This document shows, piece after piece, positions 53,368-62,385 of a DNA stretch of 64,000 bases; positions within the stretch are counted from its first letter, which is position 1; the number at the start of each line of letters is the position of its first letter. A model generated the notes under the pieces. That model was not told the origin of the DNA. It ran no database searches and saw only the letters and a program-made list of their open reading frames with translations. Made by a program: the position numbers and the translations under genes. Source of the stretch: Aureispira sp963837355 (lineage in GTDB: Bacteria; Bacteroidota; Bacteroidia; Chitinophagales; Saprospiraceae). The DNA is taken from positions 124,001-188,000 of the forward strand of contig CAWIMY010000003.1 in assembly GCA_963837355.1 (NCBI GenBank), given 5' to 3'.

Positions 53368-53724
53368 TTATTTGTTGTTGCGGATAGTTTCTAAGCTTTC
53401 TTCTACCAATTTGCTCAATTTGGCTTCTAGAGCAGCGATGCGCTCTTCTAATTCTGCTTGCTCTTCTGATTTAGAAGATTGGAAACCAGAAAAAGCAGTG
53501 TGTACTAATTCTTTTGCTTTAACTTCAAAGCCTTCAAAGTAGCTAGACAAAGAAGAACTGCTGCTCTCTTTAGAAGAAGAATCGTAGTCGTAATCGATGT
53601 CGTCCTCGTCATCTTTTCCGCCTTTCAATTTTAGGTCTATCTCTTCCTTAACTACTTTAGCAATGTTTTGGCTGAGTGCAAAAACATCTTTAACGGTATT
53701 GGTAATTACATTTGTGATGGCCAT
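53368..53724 (-). CDS. Second phasin-like coiled-coil protein
   Basis: ATG 53724 gives 118 residues (the open frame to 53889 has no family support). The N-terminal helix (VITNTVKDVFALSQNIAKVV) precedes an acidic and Ser-rich segment (DDEDDIDYDYDSSSKE). The C-terminal coiled coil (ELEERIAALEAKLSKLVEES) resembles that of the neighbouring protein. The two are very likely a co-transcribed pair and may form hetero-oligomers; that is an inference. Confidence 0.6.
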   Translation of the reverse strand: MAITNVITNTVKDVFALSQNIAKVVKEEIDLKLKGGKDDEDDIDYDYDSSSKESSSSSLSSYFEGFEVKAKELVHTAFSGFQSSKSEEQAELEERIAALEAKLSKLVEESLETIRNNK

Positions 53725-54374
53725 GATAAATAAGAAATTGTTGTTGATTTTGTAATGAGAAGTGATCTGAAAACTTCCTGTTAATAAAGGCGTTGTCCAA
53801 CATTTTAAAAGAGTTGTTGCCCAAAGCTTGTCCTTATTAGGACTAATTGGCAACAAAGGTACTATATTTTTTTTGTAGTTCGCAAGCAAGATTTAAGCAT
53901 TCTTAGGTTTTGAACTATCTTTCTTTTTATAGTTTTCCTCTTTTCTCGTTGCAATACAGCACTGATCCCCGCCTTTCAATCAAACAATGCTTTAAAGCCA
54001 TTGTTCCCCTACGCGGTTGTTTATTTTTTTTGTTTCCTTTTAGTCCATTACACACAGTCAAAGGAGGAGTAACAAAAAAAAGAGGTTTCCCCTTGCAATG
54101 GGAAACCTCAAAAAAACAGTACAAAAATTGCTAAATTACAAACCTATTATCACAAAAAACTTGCAAAAAGCATAAATGAAAAGGTAGTCAATCTTCTCAT
54201 ATCGTATTCATTTCAACTCAGAAATGTTTGTTTTAATTCCATTCAGCTGTCCAGTAAGGAAAAAAATACCCCTTAATGGCCTCTTTTAAAGTGACCTGAC
54301 AAATGCTGTATTTTCTAAATTTAGATCATTTTGGGTACTTTTCAAAATTATACCGCATCATAAAACCGTAAAAA
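53725..54374. other. 650-bp AT-rich intergenic region
   Basis: No coding frame is credible; a 74-residue plus-strand frame at 53910 has no family-like features. It contains the terminator of the anti-sigma operon (54075-54117) and the upstream region of the phasin-like operon. No clear promoter was found. Confidence 0.5.
54075..54117 (-). terminator. Terminator of the sigma/anti-sigma operon
   Basis: On the minus strand GAGGTTTCCC and its exact complement (8-nt loop) are followed by eight T residues. It is about 260 nt past the last gene of the operon. Confidence 0.75.
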
Positions 54375-56282
54375 CTAAAATTGGTAGCCCAAATGTAAGT
54401 AGCCTCCTAAGTGGATGAGGCTGGTTCTATTTTCTTGCCCACTCAAAACACGGTTACCTTTGAAGATGTTTGCTAGCCCCACGTCAGAGCGAATCCCATA
54501 GCCAATAACAAACTGATCAATCGTGACCTCATGCCCCAACGCAATTTTCAACCCTGCGTCAAAGTGGTGGTACTCCCCTGCTTTATCATTGACCAATACT
54601 TGGTCGTAATAGACCCGTGCAGCACGCATTGATCCTACATAAGCGCCCAATTGGGCTGTTACTTTGTTGTCAATGCCTAAACCCTTGTGGTTCTGCCAAA
54701 CGTCCATTTGGTAGGCTAAAGAGGCGCGGTTGTATTTGAATACATATTCTTTGATAAAGTACTGGCCCTTCTGAAAAGTCCCATAGGCTTGGCGATGGTC
54801 GGCGTTGATGGAATATTCGGCTACTAGCGCACCTTTTTTGTGCAAGCGATACCGCGCCCACAAACCATAATTGGCCGCTAAACCAAAATAATTGGTTGTC
54901 AAACTATTATAATCAAATCCTTCTCGTGTCTCGTTGTTCAACAAAACGGTAGAATTGACAGTGATAAAAACGCCTACGGCTAATTTGTTTTTGAGTGTCC
55001 AGTACTTATTTTTCCATTTAGGAGCTTGCACCAGTTCCAATTCTGAAGGCAATACCAAGGGCGGCAATGTTAAGCCGTCTAAGAATTTTGCAGCTAAGTA
55101 AGTTTGTGCTAAGGCAGAGGCCGCATCAGTGGGCTGTTCTTGCTGTTCAAGAGCAGTTGTTGAAGCCGTTGGTGTATTTTCAGGGCTTTTCCCTTGCTCC
55201 GTTCCGTTGTTAGGAACTGCTGGTTGGCTGGCCACAACAGTATTGTTGCTGTTATTTTGTTCTTCTAAAGGCACTTGAAGCGTGTTTCTTGTAGGCAAGA
55301 AGGGAATGGCAGTGGTATTCTCTTTGGCCTCTTCTGCTAGAACAGTACTAGGAGCAGTATCATAATGGTAAACGGGAAAGGTTGTTCGGTCGTCAACCGC
55401 CTTCATAATTGAATCGATGTTTAAATCGGGTATCGTTACGTCCGTTAGATAATTGGGCGCAGTTTGGCCTTTTTTCATCTTCCCCTCCTCTAACACGGGC
55501 GACCAAGCAGGAACAATAATTGCTGTTTCTTCTGCCCCTAGCAGCTCAGTGGCTGATGGCTCAAGTAACAGTTGTTTATTGTTATTTTTATGGAGAATAG
55601 GCGAAAGCAAAGCTTTTTTATTCTTCTCTTTCGGCTGTTGAGCAGTGGTTACAGCCATTGGCTCCGACCATTCAGGCTTGGGCGGAATGACCTCACAACT
55701 TCTTACCCAAAGCAACAACAACAGGAGAACAATAAACAATTGTAGCCCGCGTAACTTCCAGTCAAAACGAACGACAGGTACATCCAAGGCCGAACTAATT
55801 CGTTGCCAAGTTTGGTCAATATTGAGTTGACGGTTGACGGCCGCCCAAACTTTGTGTGGGGTTGGTGAAGGGACTTCTTCAAAACTTTCTTTGACCTTCT
55901 CATCTAGTTGGGCATCTATGTCGGCCAATCCTTCCACAGGGTGCAGCTTTTCGGAAATAGCATCCCAAAGCGACAAAGGTGCTATTTTAGAGACTTGTTG
56001 AGCGAACCCTTCTTTTAATTTCTCATCTAATTGCTGGTCTAGCCCCGTATCTGTAGCAGGCAACTGGCTCTCCAAACTCGCCCACAAACCCGCAGGCGCT
56101 ACGGCCTTCTGCCCTTTATAACTCGCGTGTACTTGGGCATCCAACTGTGCGTCCAAGTCGCTTGTCCCTTCGGGCAAGTGCATTTGGAGCTGCTCCCAAA
56201 AGCCCTCAGGGGCTTTGGCCGTATGCTGCTGGTAACTTTCTCGCAGCTTCTGGTCGAGTTGTTGGTCGAGTTGTTTATCCAT
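54375..56282 (-). CDS. Anti-sigma-like transmembrane protein with four N-terminal repeats and an envelope domain
   Basis: The 635-residue protein begins with four tandem modules of about 40 residues, each with DxQLDxKLxESF at its start and an APxxLWxxL motif near its end (for example LDQQLDQKLRESY, IDAQLDEKVKESF). One membrane helix (LQLFIVLLLLLLWV) follows near residue 180. Then come a low-complexity periplasmic linker and a beta-strand-rich C-terminal part (LAVGVFITVNSTVLL, YGLWARYRLHKKGALVAEYS, LGGYLHLGYQF). Its start overlaps the end of the ECF sigma gene by 8 nt, so an anti-sigma role is likely by position. The repeated modules would be the cytoplasmic sigma-binding part. Fourfold repetition is unusual. 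Confidence 0.65.
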   Translation of the reverse strand: MDKQLDQQLDQKLRESYQQHTAKAPEGFWEQLQMHLPEGTSDLDAQLDAQVHASYKGQKAVAPAGLWASLESQLPATDTGLDQQLDEKLKEGFAQQVSKIAPLSLWDAISEKLHPVEGLADIDAQLDEKVKESFEEVPSPTPHKVWAAVNRQLNIDQTWQRISSALDVPVVRFDWKLRGLQLFIVLLLLLLWVRSCEVIPPKPEWSEPMAVTTAQQPKEKNKKALLSPILHKNNNKQLLLEPSATELLGAEETAIIVPAWSPVLEEGKMKKGQTAPNYLTDVTIPDLNIDSIMKAVDDRTTFPVYHYDTAPSTVLAEEAKENTTAIPFLPTRNTLQVPLEEQNNSNNTVVASQPAVPNNGTEQGKSPENTPTASTTALEQQEQPTDAASALAQTYLAAKFLDGLTLPPLVLPSELELVQAPKWKNKYWTLKNKLAVGVFITVNSTVLLNNETREGFDYNSLTTNYFGLAANYGLWARYRLHKKGALVAEYSINADHRQAYGTFQKGQYFIKEYVFKYNRASLAYQMDVWQNHKGLGIDNKVTAQLGAYVGSMRAARVYYDQVLVNDKAGEYHHFDAGLKIALGHEVTIDQFVIGYGIRSDVGLANIFKGNRVLSGQENRTSLIHLGGYLHLGYQF

Positions 56283-56838
56283 TGTTTTTACTGAGCAGCT
56301 GTTTGAGCAGTGTTCTGGCGCGGTGGAGTTGAGATTTAGAGGTGCCTTCGCTAATCGCTAATTTTTCGGCAATTTCTTTATGGTTATAGCCTTCTATGGC
56401 GTATAGTTTGAGGACGATGGACGCGCGGGTGGGCAGTTGATTGACCAGTTCGATCAAGGCTTGTGCATTGAGTTGGTCGAGTACATTACCGATGCGCGGA
56501 CTGATGGCAATTTTGGTATACAATTCTATTTTTTCTTCGTGGCGTTTTTGTTTTCTATAATGGTCTAGGGCGGTGTTGACCATAATGCGGCGTATCCAAC
56601 CTTTGAGAGAGCTGTCAAATTTAAATTGATCGAGCTTTCGGAATACTTTGATAAAGCCTTCCTGCAAAATATCGCAGGCTTCATCTTGGTCGTTGTTATA
56701 GGATAAACAGACGCTGTACATTTGATCGGCATAGCGGCGGTACAACAGCTCTTGATAGCTGCGTTCGTTGGCCATGCAGTGTTGCACCAGCTCTTTATCA
56801 CTTAATTTCTTGGGATCTATATCGGGAGAATGACTCAT
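56275..56838 (-). CDS. ECF (sigma-70 family) RNA polymerase sigma factor
   Basis: ATG 56838 gives 187 residues (a TTG 9 nt upstream is less likely). Region 2 has YQELLYRRYADQMYSVCLSY and ACDILQEGFIKVFRKLDQF, and region 4 has LPTRASIVLKLYAIEGYNHK with the helix-turn-helix EIAEKLAISEGTSKSQLHRA. It should direct polymerase to a stress or envelope regulon. It overlaps the membrane protein downstream (probable anti-sigma) and follows a lipoprotein gene by 14 nt; the three form one operon. Confidence 0.92.
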   Translation of the reverse strand: MSHSPDIDPKKLSDKELVQHCMANERSYQELLYRRYADQMYSVCLSYNNDQDEACDILQEGFIKVFRKLDQFKFDSSLKGWIRRIMVNTALDHYRKQKRHEEKIELYTKIAISPRIGNVLDQLNAQALIELVNQLPTRASIVLKLYAIEGYNHKEIAEKLAISEGTSKSQLHRARTLLKQLLSKNNG

Positions 56839-56852
56839 GGACGACAATGTTT

Positions 56853-57527
56853 TTAGGACTCCACAAAAGCACAGGGCTTACTGTCTAGGAATAGTTCAGA
56901 AATGACACGGTACAATTCTACATTGGTCTTTTTATTGACCAACAGGGTGACACGGCCATTGAGGATGACGGTTTCAGCCATTTCCCATAAGGGGCGTTGG
57001 CTTTCCATAATCCATGTGTGGGGTTGCAAAACAATATTGGCGGTCGCTTTATCGCTAGTTAACGGTAAAGGTTGTTGTTGACGAGCTTGATTTTTTCCTG
57101 GAATAGATAAGGTTTCTACTTCCTCTAACTCTATTTGTACAAAAATGGGATCATTGTTGGCATCTTTCCATTCACCTTCTACGACCAATACACTGGGTTT
57201 GCTCTCCTCTCCCAAACGAACAGTCATTTCTGTATAAACGCCCTGTGGAATTTCGAAAGCCAATGGTTCGCTCGTCGAACTTTTGAACGGTACTCGTACT
57301 GGACTATCGTAATCTGTACTAAAGTAGACGTCACCTCCTTCTTCTCGCACTCCATCGAAAATGAAGTTCCCCATACTCAGATGACCTGTTTGCAAAGACA
57401 GATCTCCGCCCAAAAGTTGGGATGGTGATAGCGCCAGCTCAAAACAAATACTAGTCGGTTGTTTCCACTGGTTTTTGGAGCAGGCAAAAATAAAGAGGAG
57501 TAAACCACAAAAGATCTTTAATCGCAT
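56853..57527 (-). CDS. Lipoprotein of unknown function in the ECF sigma operon
   Basis: ATG 57527 gives 224 residues with a lipoprotein signal (MRLKIFCGLLLFIFAC; Cys16). The open frame to 57629 adds an unrelated stretch. The mature part is beta-rich (SLQTGHLSMGNFIFDGV, YTEMTVRLGEE, VTLLVNKKTNVELYRVI). I do not recognise the family. It is first in the operon with the sigma factor, which suggests that it acts in or reports on the same envelope process. Confidence 0.6.
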   Translation of the reverse strand: MRLKIFCGLLLFIFACSKNQWKQPTSICFELALSPSQLLGGDLSLQTGHLSMGNFIFDGVREEGGDVYFSTDYDSPVRVPFKSSTSEPLAFEIPQGVYTEMTVRLGEESKPSVLVVEGEWKDANNDPIFVQIELEEVETLSIPGKNQARQQQPLPLTSDKATANIVLQPHTWIMESQRPLWEMAETVILNGRVTLLVNKKTNVELYRVISELFLDSKPCAFVES

Positions 57528-57626
57528 AGTGTTGCATTTTTCTCTAAGACGGTTGGCTAGTAAGAAAGGTTGGAAGTTTATTTTTTTTTTGTAATAAGGT
57601 CTCCCCCCATATAAGGTTATTGGGGA

Positions 57627-57673
57627 CAATTAAAGCCAATTCTTATTTCCAATGGAGCCAATTAAAGCCAATT
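57627..57673. repeat. Pair of 15-bp direct repeats upstream of the ECF sigma operon
   Basis: CAATTAAAGCCAATT occurs at 57627-57641 and 57659-57673, a 32-bp period (about three helical turns). It could be a regulator-binding site. No matching factor can be named. Confidence 0.45.
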
Positions 57674-58043
57674 TACGTTTTTTTCAAAAAATAAATACCT
57701 ATTAAGCAGTGTGCTGCAAGCGCTTCTTAAAGAAAGAAATCCATCTTTTCTATGGTGTCACCATGAACAAACCGAACAATAAAAGGCCGTTGGTTAATCT
57801 ATTGAACTTTGTGACAAAACCGCTAGTTGCCAAGAGAACAAAAACTATAAAGCAACCATTTTGAATTACACTAGAAAAGCCTTTTCTTTGTAGTCGTGAC
57901 GATAAAGCGACACTTTGGCTAGTCTTTTGCTATCCGATTAATGAAGTTCTTTAATAAGAATCAACAAGCGCGTTTTACAACGCCGTCCCACACTGATTAG
58001 ATGACAATAGTATGTTTTTAGCGAAATTACTGTTCTTCTTTAT

Positions 58044-58078
58044 AACGCCTCTTTCAATACTGGAAGGGGCTTTTTTTA
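58044..58078 (+). terminator. Orphan terminator-like hairpin
   Basis: GCCTCTTTC pairs with GGAAGGGGC (9 bp with wobble pairs), followed by TTTTTTT. No annotated plus-strand gene precedes it within 5 kb. Confidence 0.55.
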
Positions 58079-58264
58079 TGCTTGTAAAGCGCTTCTTACC
58101 ACTCCCTTAGAGGAGCGCACCTTCCTACCTTTTAAAATTAGTCCATTGAAATAGCCCGCGATAGAACTTAAATCTTATTTTTGTGGGAATTATTACCCGA
58201 GCGTTTTGGTTAAGTTAAGAACGTTTTGGAAACTATTATTGAAAGACTATTGTACATTAGCACC

Positions 58265-59797
58265 ATGCAACACCAATATATTCAAGACCTTGCGCAGTAT
58301 AAAGACGGCGATACCATTACACTAAAAGGATGGATTGACAAGTTACGCCAAGGAAAAACCAACCACTTTTACGACTTTAGAGATGGAACGGGCTTCGCTC
58401 AATGTGTCGTTTCCTTAGATAAAGTAGGGGAAGAAAATTTTGAGGCTTCCAAACGCCTTACCTTAGAGAGTTCACTCTCTGTTACAGGAACCCTTTTGCA
58501 CAGCGAAAACAGCATCGGGGGGTATGAATTACAAGTAGAAAGCTTCGAAATTTATCACGTAGCAATAGATTTCCCTATTACTAAATCCGATGCCGAGCAC
58601 GGGGCTAATTTCTTAGAAGAGCATCGCCACCTATGGCTGCGCCGCCGTCGCCAATGGGCGATTAGCCGCGTGCGCAATCAATTGACAATGGGCATTCACG
58701 AGTTCTTTCAGAACGACGGCTTTATCCAAATGGACGCGCCTTTGATGACAGGCTCTGCTTGCGAAGGCACTACTGATTTATTTGAAACGGACTTTTTTGG
58801 ACAACCTGCTTATTTGTCCCAATCAGGACAATTGTATGCTGAAGCCATGGCAATGGCGATGAATAAAGTCTATACCTTTGGACCTACTTTTCGCTCCGAA
58901 AAATCGAATACCCCGCGCCACTTAGCGGAGTTTTGGATGATTGAGCCCGAAGTGGCTTTTGCCACCAACGAGGACAACATGGAGTTGATCGAGCGCTTTG
59001 TCAAGCATGTCATCCGCCGCGTTTTGGAACGCTGCCAAACCGAATTTGCTATGCTAGAGCGCGATACCGCTCCCCTACAAGCAGTAGTGGATGGTGCCTT
59101 TCCAAGGGTAGCGTATAGCGAGGCCGTAAAAATCTTGAATGGTACCGTAGATGTGGAGGGCAAAAATGCCATTGCGCTACAAGAAGCGGATTTAGCGGCC
59201 GCTAAACAGTTGATCGAAGATCATCAAAAAGAAATCACGGAGCGCGAAACGGCCATCAATGCGGGCATGAAAAAAGGAGCGCGGAAGCACAGCCAAAACG
59301 TCATTGCCAAACTACAAGCGGAAATTAAAGTAGCCGAAGAGCAATTGCGCAATATTCCTAAATGGATTGAATCGGCTAAGAATTTCCAGCACGGTGAAGA
59401 TTTGGGCAGCTCTGACGAGACCGTCTTGACACGGGTATTTTCCACGCCTGTTATGGTTTATAACTGGCCTAGCAAAATTAAGGCGTTCTACATGAAAGAG
59501 GTAGACGGACAACCTGAATACGTTAAAGGGGTAGACTTATTGGCACCCGATGGTTTCGGCGAAATCATTGGTGGCTCCGAGCGAGAAACGGACATTGAGA
59601 TTTTGTTGCGCAAAATCAAAGAACACGATTTGGATCAAGCTGACTTTGAGTGGTACTTGGATTTGCGCCGTTTTGGAGCCGTTCCCCATGCGGGTTTTGG
59701 CTTGGGCTTGGAGCGATTGGTTCGTTGGTCTTGCGACCTACACCATGTCCGCGAAACTATTCCTTTCCCTCGTCGTTATGGGCACATCAAACCATAA
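58265..59797 (+). CDS. asnS: Asparaginyl-tRNA synthetase with a coiled-coil insertion
   Basis: The ATG at 58265 gives 510 residues (the open frame from 58226 adds 13). The OB-fold anticodon domain (ITLKGWIDKLRQGKTNHFYD) precedes a class II core: motif 2 FGPTFRSEKSNTPRHLAEFW, EPEVAFA, and motif 3 GFGLGLERLVRW with the ending VRETIPFPRRYGH. Between about residues 300 and 375 there is an extra charged helical segment (LIEDHQKEITERETAINAGM and similar) that common AsnRS of about 466 residues lack. It charges tRNA-Asn. A terminator follows 25 nt downstream. Confidence 0.93.
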   Translation: MQHQYIQDLAQYKDGDTITLKGWIDKLRQGKTNHFYDFRDGTGFAQCVVSLDKVGEENFEASKRLTLESSLSVTGTLLHSENSIGGYELQVESFEIYHVAIDFPITKSDAEHGANFLEEHRHLWLRRRRQWAISRVRNQLTMGIHEFFQNDGFIQMDAPLMTGSACEGTTDLFETDFFGQPAYLSQSGQLYAEAMAMAMNKVYTFGPTFRSEKSNTPRHLAEFWMIEPEVAFATNEDNMELIERFVKHVIRRVLERCQTEFAMLERDTAPLQAVVDGAFPRVAYSEAVKILNGTVDVEGKNAIALQEADLAAAKQLIEDHQKEITERETAINAGMKKGARKHSQNVIAKLQAEIKVAEEQLRNIPKWIESAKNFQHGEDLGSSDETVLTRVFSTPVMVYNWPSKIKAFYMKEVDGQPEYVKGVDLLAPDGFGEIIGGSERETDIEILLRKIKEHDLDQADFEWYLDLRRFGAVPHAGFGLGLERLVRWSCDLHHVRETIPFPRRYGHIKP

Positions 59798-60176
59798 GAT
59801 CTAGTGCTTTTCTATAGAAAGACGCCTTCTCAATTGCTGGGAAGGCGTTTTTTATAAACAATAAAAGTAAATTAATCTCCTTACTTTTATACCTTGTCCA
59901 TTAGGGTGTTTGTCATTTTTTTGTTCTTTTTGTAAAGAAATGAACTTTTTAGACTTTTTGATAAACTCTAATGAATTTATTGGCGTTTTTGGCTTAATTA
60001 TTTAGTAGTTTCTTGTTCATTGAAAACAATCTAGCTTTAGCATTGTTAAGGTACTATCCTGCACAATGTCTACTAGTATAATTACCAATTTCAAATATTT
60101 CGCCCTATTCAACTACACCATTTTAAATTTTATCCGACCGATTTGTATTAAGACAAAGTAGGAATTATTAAGAGTT
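59798..60176. other. 379-bp AT-rich intergenic region
   Basis: It holds the asnS terminator and an AT-rich upstream region of the NYN gene. No other feature is evident. Confidence 0.5.
59822..59853 (+). terminator. asnS terminator
   Basis: ACGCCTTC and its complement GAAGGCGT around an 11-nt loop are followed by TTTTT. Confidence 0.85.
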
Positions 60177-60971
60177 ATGAATTCAAAAAATAGAAGTGCT
60201 GATAGCCATTTGGCTGTTTTGATTGATGGGGACAATGTCCCCTCTGCCTATGTGAAAGAGATGTTAGAAGAGATCGCTAAATATGGCAATCCAACAATCA
60301 AGCGCATCTATGGAGATTTCACCAAGCCCCACCTCAAGAAATGGAAAGCCATGTTGCTGACCAATGCCATTACCCCTGTCCAACAATATGCTTATACCAG
60401 AGGTAAAAACGCGACAGACTCTGCCATGATTATTGATGCTATGGATATTTTATATTCAGGTAAAGTAGATAGTTTTTGTTTAGTATCTAGCGACAGCGAT
60501 TTCACGCGTTTGGCTACTCGCCTGCGCGAAGCTGGAAAATTGGTAATTGGATTGGGAGAACGCAAAACACCACAGCCTTTTATTGTAGCCTGTGATCGTT
60601 TTATTTATGTCGAGATATTAAAACAGAAAAACACCCAACACGATGAGCCCAATGAAGACTCTAAGGGCAAAGTAAAAGCCTCCAAGGAGGAACAAACAGC
60701 AGTAGAGCCTATTTCAACCAAGTTAGTTCGTTTATTAAAGCAAGCGATTTCTGACGTAGCCGATGACGATGGTTGGGCTTTTTTGGGCGATGTGGGATCA
60801 CTGTTGCAAAAACGGGAACCCAATTTCGATTCCAGAAATTATGGTTTTGAAAAACTAACTCCGCTCATGCACAAAATTAATGGAATAGAGATAGAGCCCC
60901 GCGAAACGGGCAAAAGCCGCTCCAAATTAATTTATGTCCGCGCCAAACGCAAAGAGCAAAATTACGAATAA
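60177..60971 (+). CDS. NYN-domain (LabA/DUF88-like) protein with C-terminal LOTUS/OST-HTH domain
   Basis: The 264-residue protein has a PIN-like NYN nuclease domain with the acidic residues of the family: LIDGDNVP (Asp17, Asp19), ATDSAMIIDAMDIL and VSSDSDFTRLATRLRE. A charged linker follows, then an OST-HTH/LOTUS domain (LVRLLKQAISDVADDDGWAF to YGFEKLTPLMHK). NYN-LOTUS proteins are thought to act on RNA, and the acidic set suggests that nuclease activity is retained. The substrate is not known. It is a stand-alone gene without evidence of defence neighbours. Confidence 0.85.
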   Translation: MNSKNRSADSHLAVLIDGDNVPSAYVKEMLEEIAKYGNPTIKRIYGDFTKPHLKKWKAMLLTNAITPVQQYAYTRGKNATDSAMIIDAMDILYSGKVDSFCLVSSDSDFTRLATRLREAGKLVIGLGERKTPQPFIVACDRFIYVEILKQKNTQHDEPNEDSKGKVKASKEEQTAVEPISTKLVRLLKQAISDVADDDGWAFLGDVGSLLQKREPNFDSRNYGFEKLTPLMHKINGIEIEPRETGKSRSKLIYVRAKRKEQNYE

Positions 60972-61158
60972 ACAGCACCAACATCGTGTAATAAATATCC
61001 CCTACAGTACTATCAACCTGTTGTTATTTATCGAACTTAGCCAAAGAAAACAAAAAAGTATATAGAGTGCCTATCTTCCAATATTAGAAGATTTTTTCCT
61101 TTTTAGGGCGACGTTTACACAGACGTTTGCTTAAGTTTTACACAAATACCGACGCTTT

Positions 61159-62385
61159 ATGACTTTATCTTCGTCCCTAGATACTCAAGCAATAGAACGC
61201 CTATCAGATTTGTTGTTAAGTAACGATAGCAGCAACATCAACATTGCGTTTCAAATTCTAAGTGTACATCCCGATTCTATCACCTGCTTACGAAGAGAGT
61301 TGGTTTTAGTATCCAACCTCTCCCCCGATGAAGGGCACGGAGAACAAGCCTCTCAACTTTTAGAACAAGAATACGATGGCACACAGTTGGCATACTGGAA
61401 TGAAGCCTTCCACCTCTTTAGTATTTACCAAGAATTGTATGATTTAGAGGAGTTTGAAGAGAATTGGCATTGGTTTGAAAAACATGAAAAACAGCGCCCC
61501 GAATACATGCCTTTACTCCTTAAGAAGAAGGCTTATATGCGGGAATATTTTGCCATTGCAGAAGTCTTGGTAGCAAATTATAGAAAACGCTTAGATTGGG
61601 CCGAACATTATTACTTGGTTGCCTTGTGCCACGCGCCCAATGACGTACAAATCTTACATCGTGTTGCTAATTTAGAACGCAGCTTACACCAAGATTATGA
61701 ACGTACGCTGGCCTACTATGAGCGTATCTTAGAAATTGATCCACAACATTACGATACCATAGAATCCAATATTCTTTTTCATATGGATTACCTAAAAGAT
61801 CCTGAAAAAGCGATGGAATTGGCCGCTCATGCCCTCACTTTTTATCCCAAGGATGAAAACTTTCAGCTGTGGCTAGCCGATGCTTGTATGCTGCATGCGG
61901 AACAAAGCGTCTTTAATAAAGGGAAAGCATTAATCAAAAACATCATTAAAGGCAATCCTTATAATGCCCCTGCTTGGGCGATTTATGGCAACCATCTTTG
62001 GATGTCGGAAAACGATCCCGAACGCGCAGAAATGATTTACCGCCAAGCCTTGGTACACAACCCCACTAGCTATAATATTTTAGGCAACCTAGCAGAGCTA
62101 GTAGAAACCGTTCACCAAAATTTTGAAGAGGCCGACTACTTATACGTCAAAGCCTTTGCCATCTACCTCGATGATACCTTTCATTTGGGTAATTTTGTAC
62201 GGTTGCTTGTCTTGCAGCGGCAAGATTTTGAGCGCGCGCGCGACTACTACGAACACTTGAGCAGCTTATTCTTCAAAGGTGTAACTAGGCATATAGAATG
62301 GAGTGATGAACAATGGGCGGACTTCAAACAAGCAGAACACCTCCTTTGCCAACACTACCCTGACTTACGCAAAAACGGCATTTAA
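61159..62385 (+). CDS. Cytoplasmic TPR-repeat protein of unknown function
   Basis: The 408-residue protein has no signal peptide or membrane helix. It is helical with TPR units in its second half (YERTLAYYERILEIDPQHYD, PEKAMELAAHALTFYPKDEN, PERAEMIYRQALVHNPTSYN). The N-terminal part is acidic. TPR arrays mediate protein contacts; no partner is apparent. It converges with the MoeB-like gene with a 4-nt overlap. Confidence 0.65.
   Translation: MTLSSSLDTQAIERLSDLLLSNDSSNINIAFQILSVHPDSITCLRRELVLVSNLSPDEGHGEQASQLLEQEYDGTQLAYWNEAFHLFSIYQELYDLEEFEENWHWFEKHEKQRPEYMPLLLKKKAYMREYFAIAEVLVANYRKRLDWAEHYYLVALCHAPNDVQILHRVANLERSLHQDYERTLAYYERILEIDPQHYDTIESNILFHMDYLKDPEKAMELAAHALTFYPKDENFQLWLADACMLHAEQSVFNKGKALIKNIIKGNPYNAPAWAIYGNHLWMSENDPERAEMIYRQALVHNPTSYNILGNLAELVETVHQNFEEADYLYVKAFAIYLDDTFHLGNFVRLLVLQRQDFERARDYYEHLSSLFFKGVTRHIEWSDEQWADFKQAEHLLCQHYPDLRKNGI

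Larger units (their letters stand above)
57528..58264. other. 737-bp intergenic region with paired direct repeats and a terminator
   Basis: No gene is evident. About 100-145 nt upstream of the lipoprotein start, CAATTAAAGCCAATT occurs twice (57627-57641 and 57659-57673, a 32-bp period). A terminator-like hairpin lies at 58044-58078, with no gene to which it clearly belongs; an untranslated RNA upstream of it is possible. TATTTTTG at 58176-58183 may be the asnS -7 box. Confidence 0.5.

Noticed and set aside
53910..54134. 74-residue open frame between the phasin-like and anti-sigma genes
   Set aside because: It overlaps a terminator, has a hydrophobic low-complexity composition and no recognisable start region or family.
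60177..60971. NYN-LOTUS gene as part of a defence cassette
   Set aside because: No restriction, retron, toxin-antitoxin or other defence gene is adjacent. It stands alone between asnS and a TPR gene.
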